Shown: piece by piece, positions 1-7,563 of the stretch
Position numbering within the stretch: position 1 is the stretch's first letter
Layout of the letters: each line of letters starts with the position of its first letter
NCBI GenBank assembly: GCA_029266835.1
Contig: JAQSWD010000017.1
Span: 1 to 64,000 of the forward strand
Direction: 5' to 3'
Source of the DNA: Steroidobacteraceae bacterium
GTDB lineage: Bacteria > Pseudomonadota > Gammaproteobacteria > Steroidobacterales > Steroidobacteraceae
DNA: 64,000 nucleotides
The notes under the pieces: generated by a model
Told to the model about the DNA's origin: nothing
Databases searched by the model: none
What the model saw: the letters and a program-made list of their open reading frames with translations, nothing else
Made by a program: the position numbers and the translations under genes

Positions 1-1263
1 TTCGAGAAAGCCATAGAACGCGAATGTCCACGGTCCGTATTCGCGCAGGCGTTGCTTGAGCGCCGCGCCGTAGCCGGGCATCGAGACTCCATCCGTCCAA
101 TTGGCGCGCGATGCGCTGCCCTCGTAACTGAACCCGCGCAGGAACGGCGCGGTCTGCCGCTCGACGTTGTGAAAGCGCGGCATCCACACCCCTGCCGGCC
201 GGTTGCCCACGGTGAACTTGTCTAACAATCCCGGGATCACGCCACTCACCGTGAGATAAGGGTGATCCATCAGGTAGTGGCCCAGCACCCCGCTGCGATT
301 GCCGATGCCATTGGGGAAACTTTCGCTGGTTGAATTCAGCAGGATCTGCGTCGAGCCCAGCGTGGACGCGTTGAGGAACACGACTCGCGCGCTGTAGCGC
401 TTGCCGACTCGGGTGTTCTGATCGATGACGCGAACGCCGGCGACCTTGCGTGCCTTCGGGTCGTAGTCGAGCCCGGCCACCACGCTGTCGGTGACGATGG
501 TGAGATTGCCGGTAGCCTTCGCGGCAGGCAGCGTCGAACTGATCGAGCTGAAATACGAGCCGGTGGAGCAGCCCCTCTCGCACGGCCCGCAGAAATGACA
601 GGGCGCGCGACCATGAAGCGGCCTGGTGAGGACTGCGGTCGGCGCGATGGTCAGACGACGGTCCGGGAATTTCTTGCGAATGCTCTCCGCGACGAAACTC
701 TCGCAGGCATTCATCGCCATGCCGGGCTGGAAGCGGCCGACGGGCGCGAACGGCGAGTCGTACTCGGTCTGCCCGGACACCCCGATGAACTCTTCGACAT
801 GGTCATACCAGGGTCGAAGGTCGTCGTAGCGAATCGGCCAGTCGACGCCATGGCCATCCCGCTTGTTCTCTTCGAATGTGGCGGGGCCCCAGCGAGGCGA
901 GGTGCGTCCCCACATGAGCGACTTGCCGCCCAGATGATTACCGCGGATCCAGCGAAACGGACGCGCGGGATCCTGTCCGTAGGGATGTTCGGAGTCCTTG
1001 ATCCAGAACTGCTCGGTCGGCTCGCCGAAGGCATAACAGGTGCTCTGGATCGGGTAGTCGCGCTCGTAGCGCTTGCGATCGCCGAGCTGGCGAAACGGAA
1101 ACTGCCAGGCCGGTTTGTGTTCGCCCTGGTAGTCCGCGGGAGTGATCGAACGCCCCCGTTCGAGCAGCAACACCTTCAGGCCTTTCTCGGTGAGTTCCTT
1201 GGCCGCCCAGCCTCCGGAAACGCCGGAGCCCACGACAATGGCGTCGAAATCGTGTTGGGACAT
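1..1263 (-). CDS. GMC family oxidoreductase, FAD subunit (partial at left edge)
   Basis: 421 residues are visible and the C-terminus lies beyond the left edge. The N-terminus has the FAD Rossmann motif GSGVSGG (residues 12-18) followed by LLLERG. GGKSLMWGR is typical of the glucose-methanol-choline family. Around residues 222-232 there is a C-x2-C-x2-C-x3-C cluster (CHFCGPCERGC), as in gluconate/glucoside dehydrogenase FAD subunits. The family oxidises a sugar hydroxyl and passes electrons to a c-type cytochrome or quinone. The ATG at 1263 lies just past the stop (1268-1270) of the small-subunit gene, so the two are probably co-transcribed; the small subunit carries a Tat-like signal and this one has none, as expected for piggy-back export. 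The substrate cannot be read from sequence; gluconate and 3-position glucoside oxidation are both possible. The catalytic His/Asn region is outside the window. Confidence 0.9.
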   Translation of the reverse strand, partial: MSQHDFDAIVVGSGVSGGWAAKELTEKGLKVLLLERGRSITPADYQGEHKPAWQFPFRQLGDRKRYERDYPIQSTCYAFGEPTEQFWIKDSEHPYGQDPARPFRWIRGNHLGGKSLMWGRTSPRWGPATFEENKRDGHGVDWPIRYDDLRPWYDHVEEFIGVSGQTEYDSPFAPVGRFQPGMAMNACESFVAESIRKKFPDRRLTIAPTAVLTRPLHGRAPCHFCGPCERGCSTGSYFSSISSTLPAAKATGNLTIVTDSVVAGLDYDPKARKVAGVRVIDQNTRVGKRYSARVVFLNASTLGSTQILLNSTSESFPNGIGNRSGVLGHYLMDHPYLTVSGVIPGLLDKFTVGNRPAGVWMPRFHNVERQTAPFLRGFSYEGSASRANWTDGVSMPGYGAALKQRLREYGPWTFAFYGFLE

Positions 1264-1267
1264 GGCG

Positions 1268-1876
1268 TCAGCCCGCGTTGAACCAGTACATGGCGCCGGG
1301 AAGCCCGGAATCCGCGCGATCGCCCGGTTTGACCACCGCCGCGGGTTCGTACTGCGCCGTTGAAATGTGCTGACGCAACTCCGTCGTGGCCCCGAGTTCG
1401 CTGGTGTAGTAGCCGAAGATCGTGAGGCGCTTCATCAGCACCACGAAGGGCGTACGCGGTGCAGGCGCGCCTCCTTCTGCCGCCGTGAGCAATTCACCGA
1501 AGTATTGATCCTTCTGGCTCGAGGTCAGCGCCGCGAATTGCTTGCCGTATCTCTTGAACGCGCCAGACGAAAAATCGCGCATGCCGGCAATGAAATTCTC
1601 GCGCTCCGCGGCGCTGAACCAGCCTGACAACATTGTTTTCACGAAGGCCGGCACGCCGGCCGCGATCGCACCGCCGGTGTCGGTAGTGGGAATGATCAAA
1701 TCCGACACCTCGCCGATGAGCGTCCATTCATCCGCCGCCAGGTTGGCGCCCGGCGCCTTCGCTGCGAGACCCGGCACGGTCAGCGACAGGCCGAAGGTCG
1801 CCGCCAGCTGCACGAAGGCACGACGATCGAGCGAGTGTCGTCCCGGCGCGAGGGATTCCGGTGCCTGTTTCATCAT
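1268..1876 (-). CDS. gluconate 2-dehydrogenase subunit 3 family protein (internal start of the fused frame)
   Basis: This is the likely functional product of the 3' part of the fused frame: 202 residues starting at ATG 1876 (or 1873). It has a Tat-type N-terminus, LDRRAFVQLAATFG followed by LSLTVPGLA, then the subunit-3 signature region: DEWTLIGEVSDLIIPTTDTGGAIAAG, FVVLMKRLTIFGYYTSELG and a C-terminal PGAMYWFNAG. In the family this small subunit is exported by Tat together with the GMC flavoprotein, whose ATG lies at 1263, five bases past this gene's stop. No Shine-Dalgarno sequence precedes 1876, but a -35/-10 pair does, spaced so that transcription would begin at or next to the ATG. The domain call is firm; independent expression is inferred. 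Confidence 0.7.
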   Translation of the reverse strand: MMKQAPESLAPGRHSLDRRAFVQLAATFGLSLTVPGLAAKAPGANLAADEWTLIGEVSDLIIPTTDTGGAIAAGVPAFVKTMLSGWFSAAERENFIAGMRDFSSGAFKRYGKQFAALTSSQKDQYFGELLTAAEGGAPAPRTPFVVLMKRLTIFGYYTSELGATTELRQHISTAQYEPAAVVKPGDRADSGLPGAMYWFNAG

Positions 1877-3184
1877 GAACGAGTATAGGACGGGCACGGC
1901 GGCGAACCAACAGCCGGCAGATCCACTGCCGGCACGCAAGCCGGTGGCCACCACGGGCCAGGCATGCCAGGGCGCATCTTTCGGCGCCGTCGCCACGGTG
2001 AGGTTCAGCGTGGGCACCACCCAGCTGACGTCACCCACGTCGGTGGATCCACCCTCCTGCGGCTGGCCCTCGAGTGAATGGATGGTGTCGACCATGCCCT
2101 TCTCCGGCACGTCGGTCGTGCGCTGAATCTTCTTCGCGAAATCCTGCTCCGCCGCGGTGAACTTCGGCGCGCCCACCCAGCGCAAGTTGGCGTCCAGCAA
2201 TTTCGCGCCGGTTTCGTTGACGAGGATTTCCCAGCTGCCGGCCTGCACCTGCACGTCGACCTGCGTCTCCGTCATCAACGCCGCGCCGTCGGCGATCTTG
2301 CGGATCCGCGCCAGCAGCAACTCGACCTCGCTGCGCTTCCAGTCACGCGCCCACAGCCACACCGCGGCGTGCTCGGACACCACGTTGGGCACGTCACCGC
2401 CATCGGTGATGACGTAGTGCACGCGCGAGCTCAGCTTCATGTGTTCGCGCATGAGGTTCACGCCATGCGTGAACGCCTCGACGCCATCCACGGCGCTACG
2501 CCCGTTCCACGGATCGCCGGCCGCATGCGCGGCCTTGCCCTTGAACTTGATCATGAGGTCGACCATGGCCTGGCTGGACACCATGTCGGCCTGGGTCTCA
2601 TCGCCCGGATGCCAGGCGAACATGACGTCGACATCGTCGAACACGCCATCGCGCGCCATGTAGGTCTTGCCGCCGACAGCTTCCTCGGCGGGCGTTCCAT
2701 AGAATCTGATGGTCCCCTTGAGTTTGCCCGCCGCGATCTGCTCCTTGAGCGCCAGCGCCGCGCCAAGACTGGCGGCGCCAAACAGGTTGTGGCCGCAAGC
2801 GTGGCCGGCGCCGCCTTCCACCAGCGGGCTCTTCTCGGCGATGGCCTTCTGCGACACGCCGGGCAGCGCGTCGTATTCGCCCATGATGCCGATGACGGGC
2901 TTGCCGCTCCCGTACGAGGCGACGAACGCCGTGGGCATGCCCGAGAGGTTCCGCGTCACCGTGAAACCCTGCTTTTCCGCAAAATCCGCGAGCAGCGTGG
3001 ATGAGCGAGTCTCGAGCAAGGCGGTTTCGGCGAAAGCCCAGATCTGATCGGAGATGTCGGTCAGCGCCGCGGCGTGTTTGTCGATCGAAGCGACAGCGGC
3101 GCGTTTGGTGGCGCTGGGAGCAGCGGCCGTAGCAGCATGAGTAGTGCATGCGAATGACAGCAGCAGGAGTCCGATCGCTCTCAT
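1268..3184 (-). CDS. M20 amidohydrolase (AbgB-like, C-terminally truncated) fused in frame to gluconate 2-dehydrogenase subunit 3-like domain
   Basis: The start ATG at 3184 has AAGGAG six bases upstream. Residues 1-18 are a signal peptide. Residues about 25-436 are an M20/AbgB-type amidohydrolase: GEYDALPG, GHACGHN, PAEE, HAAGDPWNG and EGGSTDVGDVSW hold the expected metal and catalytic residues. After PWHAW, where family members continue for about 50 residues, the frame runs without a stop through an unrelated linker into MMKQAPES, the natural start of a subunit-3 protein with its own twin-arginine signal (DRRAFVQLA). A Tat signal in the middle of a Sec-exported protein makes no biological sense, so the fusion is probably the result of a deletion that removed the end of the M20 gene and its stop. 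The small subunit can also be made alone from 1876. Whether the fused protein is stable is unknown. Confidence 0.75.
   Translation of the reverse strand: MRAIGLLLLSFACTTHAATAAAPSATKRAAVASIDKHAAALTDISDQIWAFAETALLETRSSTLLADFAEKQGFTVTRNLSGMPTAFVASYGSGKPVIGIMGEYDALPGVSQKAIAEKSPLVEGGAGHACGHNLFGAASLGAALALKEQIAAGKLKGTIRFYGTPAEEAVGGKTYMARDGVFDDVDVMFAWHPGDETQADMVSSQAMVDLMIKFKGKAAHAAGDPWNGRSAVDGVEAFTHGVNLMREHMKLSSRVHYVITDGGDVPNVVSEHAAVWLWARDWKRSEVELLLARIRKIADGAALMTETQVDVQVQAGSWEILVNETGAKLLDANLRWVGAPKFTAAEQDFAKKIQRTTDVPEKGMVDTIHSLEGQPQEGGSTDVGDVSWVVPTLNLTVATAPKDAPWHAWPVVATGLRAGSGSAGCWFAAVPVLYSFMMKQAPESLAPGRHSLDRRAFVQLAATFGLSLTVPGLAAKAPGANLAADEWTLIGEVSDLIIPTTDTGGAIAAGVPAFVKTMLSGWFSAAERENFIAGMRDFSSGAFKRYGKQFAALTSSQKDQYFGELLTAAEGGAPAPRTPFVVLMKRLTIFGYYTSELGATTELRQHISTAQYEPAAVVKPGDRADSGLPGAMYWFNAG
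1876..1910 (-). promoter_or_regulatory. Candidate promoter giving a leaderless mRNA for subunit 3
   Basis: On the minus strand TTGGTT (1910-1905) and TATACT (1887-1882) are separated by exactly 17 bp. A start site about seven bases after the -10 box falls on the ATG at 1876. There is no Shine-Dalgarno sequence there. The element lies inside the open frame that joins the M20 and subunit-3 parts. Confidence 0.45.
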
Positions 3185-3315
3185 GAGATCTCCTTGTAAT
3201 TCTTGTCCGTGAACGATCCACTTCCACGGCGCGCGCGTCAACTCCACGACTGCGGCTCGCGCTCGCGGGCAGGCGCTCGACCGGGTAGGGTTGAGGACTG
3301 GATTCAGGAGACGAC
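3185..3315. other. Divergent intergenic region, M20 gene / yghU
   Basis: 131 bp between divergent starts. It holds the Shine-Dalgarno sequence of each gene (AAGGAG on the minus strand, GGAG at about 3307 on the plus strand). I see no convincing operator or convincing -35/-10 pair. Confidence 0.5.
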
Positions 3316-4179
3316 ATGCCCGATTACGTTCCACCACGCGTCTGGCAGTGGACCAAGCCCGGCGGTGGCGCTTTCGCCAACATCAATCGCCCGGTGTCCG
3401 GCGCGACACATGAGAAGACGCTGCCCGTGGGCAAGCACCCGATGCAGCTGTATTCGCAGGGCACACCGAATGGTCAGAAGGTCACCATCCTGCTGGAAGA
3501 ACTGCTGGAGCTGGGACACGCCGGCGCCGAATACGACGCCTGGCTGATCCGCATCCAGGAAGGCGACCAGTTCGGCAGCGGGTTCGTGGCGGTGAATCCC
3601 AACTCGAAGATTCCCGCACTGCTGGATCGCAGCGGCCCCGAACCCCTGCGCGTGTTCGAGTCGGGGGCCATCCTGCTGCACCTGGCCGAGAAATTCGGCG
3701 CATTCCTGCCGCGCGATGCCGCGAAGCGCGCGGAAACGCTTTGCTGGCTGTTCTGGCAGATGGGCAGCGCGCCCTACCTCGGCGGAGGGTTCGGGCATTT
3801 CTATGTGTACGCGCCCGTGAAGATCGAATACGCCATCGATCGTTTCACCATGGAAGCCAAGCGCCAGCTCGACCTGCTGGACAAGTTGTTAGCCACGCGG
3901 CGTTACATCGCGGGCGATGAATATTCCGTCGCCGACATCGCCATCTGGCCCTGGTACGGCGCTGTCGCGCTGGGTGATGTGTACAACGCCGCCGAATTCC
4001 TGCAGACGCAGGACTACGAGCATCTGCAGCGGTGGGCAACCGAGGTCGGCTCCCGACCGGCGGTGAAGCGCGGCCGCATCGTCAACAAGACGACGGGCGC
4101 GCCTTCGGAGCAGCTGCGTGAACGTCACGATGCCAGCGATTTCGACACTTCGACCGAAGACAAGCGAGCCAGCAAGTGA
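3316..4179 (+). CDS. yghU: Glutathione-dependent disulfide-bond oxidoreductase YghU
   Basis: 287 residues, the usual size of YghU. It is a glutathione transferase-fold protein of the Nu class that reduces small disulfides using bound glutathione. The N-terminal extension YVPPRVWQWTKPGGGAFANINRPVSGATHEK is characteristic. The thioredoxin-like domain (about residues 45-130) contains TPNGQKVTILLEEL, NPNSKIPALLD and the glutathione gamma-glutamyl site ESGAILLHLAEK. The helical C-terminal domain contains YSVADIAIWPW. It is cytoplasmic, with no signal peptide. GGAG lies nine bases before the ATG. Its stop overlaps the next gene's GTG by four bases, so the two are translationally coupled. Confidence 0.93.
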   Translation: MPDYVPPRVWQWTKPGGGAFANINRPVSGATHEKTLPVGKHPMQLYSQGTPNGQKVTILLEELLELGHAGAEYDAWLIRIQEGDQFGSGFVAVNPNSKIPALLDRSGPEPLRVFESGAILLHLAEKFGAFLPRDAAKRAETLCWLFWQMGSAPYLGGGFGHFYVYAPVKIEYAIDRFTMEAKRQLDLLDKLLATRRYIAGDEYSVADIAIWPWYGAVALGDVYNAAEFLQTQDYEHLQRWATEVGSRPAVKRGRIVNKTTGAPSEQLRERHDASDFDTSTEDKRASK

Positions 4180-5255
4180 ACAGACACGTGAACCGGCTTT
4201 CCATTTTCGCGCTGGCGATGCTGCTGCCCGTGTTGGTCGGCGCCGCGGAGTATCCCGCGCCGGTCGAGGGCGACTTCGTGATCCGCGACTTCAAGTTCGC
4301 CAGCGGCGAAACGCTTTCCGAACTCAAGCTCCACTACCGCACGCTGGGCAAACCGGTGAAGGACCGGAAGGGCATCGTGCGCAATGCCGTGTGGATAGGC
4401 CATGGCACCGGCGGCAGCGGCGCGCAGTTCATACGTCCTGAGTTCGCGGGCGAACTGTTTGGCGCGGGCCAGCCTCTCGACGCTAGCAAGTACTTCATCG
4501 TACTGCCCGACGGCATCGGTCACGGCAAGTCGTCGAAGCCCAGTGACGGGCTCAGGGCGAAATTTCCGGAGTACGGTTACAACGACATGGTGGACGCGCA
4601 GCACCGTCTGCTCACCGAAGGACTGGGCGTGAATCACCTGCGCCTGGTGATGGGCACGTCCATGGGCGGAATGCACAGCTGGGTCTGGGGCGAGCGTCAC
4701 CCGGATTTCATGGACGCGCTGCTGCCGCTGGCCAGCCTGCCGACACAGATTTCCGGCCGCAACCGCGTCTGGCGCAAGACGCTCATCGACGCCATCCGCA
4801 ACGACCCGGCCTGGAACGGCGGCGACTACGACAAACAACCTCCGTCCTTGCGCACGGCCAGCGCGCTCATCTTCTTCATGGGCAGCAACCCGCCATTGCG
4901 CCAGGACCAGATGCCCACCTTCGCGAAAGCGGACGAAGTGCTGGAGCAGTCCATGTCCAGCGCCATGCAGAACCTGGACGCGAATGACCTGCTCTACCAG
5001 GTGAGCGCCTCCCGCGATTACGACCCCGGCCCGCAGCTTTCGAAAATCCGCGCGCCCCTGGTGGCGGTGAATTCGGCCGACGACCTGATCAACCCACCCG
5101 AGCTCGGCATCCTCGAGCGAGAGATCAAGCGCGTGCCGCGCGGCGAAGCCGTCACCATCCCGTTCGGGCCTGAGACGCGCGGACATGGCTCACACACGGT
5201 CGCGAAACTCTGGAAGGCCGAGCTGGAAAGGCTGCTCCGCACGACGGAACACTGA
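4176..5255 (+). CDS. Secreted alpha/beta hydrolase, homoserine acetyltransferase (MetX)-like fold
   Basis: 359 residues with a clear signal peptide (residues 1-23, ending LVGAA). The alpha/beta hydrolase triad is visible: nucleophile Ser162 in GTSMGG, acid in NSADDLINPPE, and His in TRGHGSH near the C-terminus. The early HYRTLGKP and GTGGSG segments match the MetX-like subgroup of periplasmic esterases rather than true homoserine acetyltransferase, which is cytoplasmic. It starts at GTG 4176, overlapping the yghU stop by four bases. The substrate is unknown. The gene that follows is convergent and ends 17 bases away. Confidence 0.82.
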   Translation: MNRHVNRLSIFALAMLLPVLVGAAEYPAPVEGDFVIRDFKFASGETLSELKLHYRTLGKPVKDRKGIVRNAVWIGHGTGGSGAQFIRPEFAGELFGAGQPLDASKYFIVLPDGIGHGKSSKPSDGLRAKFPEYGYNDMVDAQHRLLTEGLGVNHLRLVMGTSMGGMHSWVWGERHPDFMDALLPLASLPTQISGRNRVWRKTLIDAIRNDPAWNGGDYDKQPPSLRTASALIFFMGSNPPLRQDQMPTFAKADEVLEQSMSSAMQNLDANDLLYQVSASRDYDPGPQLSKIRAPLVAVNSADDLINPPELGILEREIKRVPRGEAVTIPFGPETRGHGSHTVAKLWKAELERLLRTTEH

Positions 5256-5272
5256 TCGGGCGGCCATCCCTG

Positions 5273-5788
5273 TCAGGTCACGCCCCGGAACTCCCGCACC
5301 ATCGCCGACAGCTCGCGCAGGAAATCGTCGCTGCGTGAAGTGCCGGGCGCACCCGAGGTGAACGGCTCGCGGTACCAGGGCCACGGGTATTCGACGCTGC
5401 GCTGTGGACGATTGCCTCGTGACAGCGTGAATTTTCGCGTGCTGAAGCCGCGCTGGATGTCGGTCTCTATCTTCTCCGACTGCACGCCGTACACGGCGCC
5501 GTCCACCAGCACGTATAACGCCTGCCGGTAGTCAGGATAGACATCGAAGCGCTCGCGGTTGCCGGCGAAATACGCCGCGAACACGGGCCCATTCACGGCC
5601 TCGATCTGCGCACCGACGCCGAGCACGTGGTGCGGATTGCGGGGTTCGGCCATGGGTTCCACCTGCGCGCGCGCGGCGTTGATCAGCACGCTGTAGTACT
5701 TGCGCTCCCCCGACTGGCCGGGGGGCTGGAATCCCATTACGCAAACCCGGCCAGACTCTGGGAGTCTACCGGTGTCATTTATGAACAT
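5273..5788 (-). CDS. Hypothetical protein, unrecognised
   Basis: About 171 residues from ATG 5788; a TTG at 5812 and an ATG at 5737 are alternative starts and none has a good Shine-Dalgarno sequence. There is no signal peptide, membrane segment or known motif. The sequence looks like a real compact protein: alternating hydrophobic strands such as YYSVLINAARAQVEP, FDVYPDYRQALYVLVDG and AVYGVQSEKIETDIQ, a basic patch (RGFSTRKFTLSRGNRPQR), and an aromatic stretch EYPWPWYREPF. Codon use matches the neighbours. It ends convergently with the hydrolase gene. I cannot assign a function. Confidence 0.55.
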   Translation of the reverse strand: MFINDTGRLPESGRVCVMGFQPPGQSGERKYYSVLINAARAQVEPMAEPRNPHHVLGVGAQIEAVNGPVFAAYFAGNRERFDVYPDYRQALYVLVDGAVYGVQSEKIETDIQRGFSTRKFTLSRGNRPQRSVEYPWPWYREPFTSGAPGTSRSDDFLRELSAMVREFRGVT

Positions 5789-6042
5789 GGTTAGCCCGCG
5801 CCATCGCGGCAAAGTCTTGTGTTGGGGTGATTATTGTCCCGCGCGAGGCCACGAGACAATGACGACATTGCAATCTTCGCGTGGAAATTTGGAGTCAATA
5901 TGTCCAGCGGTGGCCCATGCGGTGTCCCGGCCCCGTGACACGTCGTCAGCAAGCCGGCATCTCCTGCCCCGAAAACATTCCTGCGTAGTGCGCATGACGC
6001 GCCACGCGCAATCTTCCGTTAGCTCATCCCTCACTACTCGCT
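5789..6042. other. Intergenic region without a recognisable gene
   Basis: 254 bp between two minus-strand genes. Short open frames cross it on both strands, but their residue composition (Arg, Ser and Cys rich) looks like shadow translation. The base composition is more AT-rich than the flanks, so it probably holds the promoter of the 5273-5788 gene, but I see no strong -35/-10 pair, terminator or repeat. Confidence 0.4.
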
Positions 6043-7335
6043 CTAACTTTCGACGGCTGCGGTCGGCTTTCCAGCACCGCCCTGCTCGCCCCGGCGCACG
6101 GTTTCCGACCTGCCGAACCCGAACACCGGCTCGAGCGGATGTTCCCGTCCCTCGATACCGGCGCGAACGATGTCGCCAGCATGCACGGCAAACGTGATGC
6201 CGTTCCCGCCGTAACACAGCGCGAATTGCAGGCGCGGATTCCAGCCGGGAACGCGGCCGATGAATGGCAGGCCGTCTGGTGTGGTGGCGAAACTGCCTGC
6301 CCAGGCATGTGCGATTGGCGGCAACTTCTCGCCGAACAGGTCTTCGTAGGCCGCGGCGAGCTTGCGCACCTGCCGCGGCAGCAGCGCTTCGCGCGTCATC
6401 GCATTCTTGAAGGGCACATCGGCGCCACCCAGCATCACGCGGCCGTCGCGCGTGCCGCGCAAATAGAGATAGGGCCGCGCGCTTTCCCAGATCTGCGGCA
6501 GGGCTGCCGCGCGTCGCGTGTCCGCCAGTGGGTCGGTGACCAGCGCGAAAGTGTTGTCGATGTCGGCCACCGGTGGCGCGAAGCGCATCGATTCGTATCC
6601 CGCCGCCACCACGACGTGGCCCGCGCGCACGTTTGCTCCGCCCGCGACGTGCAACAGCAAGGCGTCAGCAAGCTCCTCGATCCGTTCCACCCTGGCACGC
6701 GAATACACCCGGACACCGTGGCGAACACAGGCAGACAACACGCCGCGGGTGAACCGCAGGGGATCGAGCGTGGCCGCCAGTGGCGACACGATGGCACAAG
6801 GCCTGCGGCACCCGTGAAGGCGGCGCAACTCGGCTTCATCGAGCCAATCGACGTGAATTCCGATCGCGCGCCGCGCGGCGACCTCCGTCCGCAACGCGTC
6901 GACGGCTTTCTCGTCGGCCGCCAGGTAGACACTCTCGCGTCGCTGGTAATCGCTCTCGGCCAGCAGTTCCGGGAACCGCTCCTCGAGCAACGTGAAACTG
7001 CGGACGCAGGCGCGATACGCGAGAGTGGCACGCTCCGCACCGAGCATCTGCGCAAGGTCGGTGAGGTGCGTGTCATTTTCATACTGCAACAGCGCGGTGC
7101 TGGCCGCCGTGCTGCCCAGCGCGGGCTCCCGCTGATCCAGCACCAGCACGCGCAGACCGGTGGCCACCAGCGCGTCAGCAATCAGCGCGCCGGTGATTCC
7201 GGCGCCGACGATGGCGACATCACAGTCCAGGGGACCTGGCAACGCCGGCCCGGCGTCGCCCATGCCATCGCGCAGCAGCCAGTAGGGCTGGGATGATCGA
7301 ACATCGAAGGCGCTGCTCCGGCGGAATGGCCACAT
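6043..7335 (-). CDS. FAD-dependent oxidoreductase, DAO family (glycine/D-amino-acid oxidase type)
   Basis: 430 residues from ATG 7335. The Rossmann motif is at residues 44-49 (GAGITG), followed by LVLDQREPALGSTAASTALLQYE, the second FAD contact typical of the DAO family. Near the end, AWAGSFATTPDGLPFIGRVPGWNPRLQFALCYGGNGITFA is the conserved C-terminal FAD-binding segment. Such enzymes oxidise secondary or tertiary amines or D-amino acids. An N-terminal lead with QPYWLLRDG is common in gammaproteobacterial members sometimes annotated as gamma-glutamylputrescine oxidase-like. It is not adjacent to any amine catabolic gene, so the substrate is open. It is divergent from the glucan synthase gene. 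Confidence 0.85.
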   Translation of the reverse strand: MWPFRRSSAFDVRSSQPYWLLRDGMGDAGPALPGPLDCDVAIVGAGITGALIADALVATGLRVLVLDQREPALGSTAASTALLQYENDTHLTDLAQMLGAERATLAYRACVRSFTLLEERFPELLAESDYQRRESVYLAADEKAVDALRTEVAARRAIGIHVDWLDEAELRRLHGCRRPCAIVSPLAATLDPLRFTRGVLSACVRHGVRVYSRARVERIEELADALLLHVAGGANVRAGHVVVAAGYESMRFAPPVADIDNTFALVTDPLADTRRAAALPQIWESARPYLYLRGTRDGRVMLGGADVPFKNAMTREALLPRQVRKLAAAYEDLFGEKLPPIAHAWAGSFATTPDGLPFIGRVPGWNPRLQFALCYGGNGITFAVHAGDIVRAGIEGREHPLEPVFGFGRSETVRRGEQGGAGKPTAAVES

Positions 7336-7563
7336 GGGGCCCAGCCTAGAAAGTGCGCGCACTACCGCTTGTCAGAACCCATGTCCGCAACAGGTGCGCC
7401 TGCGATCGAGCGGCCGTGCGCCGGCGCCGACATCTAACTACCGAGTGGCGCCAGCCCCCGGGTGCAACTCTCCGCCAGCCGGCCGTCGCCGGCTGGTGTA
7501 AGATCATTCCCACACCGCCCTTGGGCCGGCAATATATGGCGCTGGAGCCGCGGTTTACGCGTA
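7336..7563. other. Divergent intergenic region upstream of the glucan synthase gene
   Basis: About 230 bp between the DAO-family gene and the giant plus-strand gene. Near the right end is AATATATGG at about 7530, a possible -10 area for the plus strand, without a good -35. The plus-strand frame stays open from 7462, so the true translation start could be upstream of 7564. Confidence 0.35.

Noticed and set aside
2078-3004. Long plus-strand frame of 308 codons opposite the M20 gene
   Set aside because: The antisense frame is exactly over a well-conserved enzyme; its translation is His/Arg-rich with no start signal and no domain.
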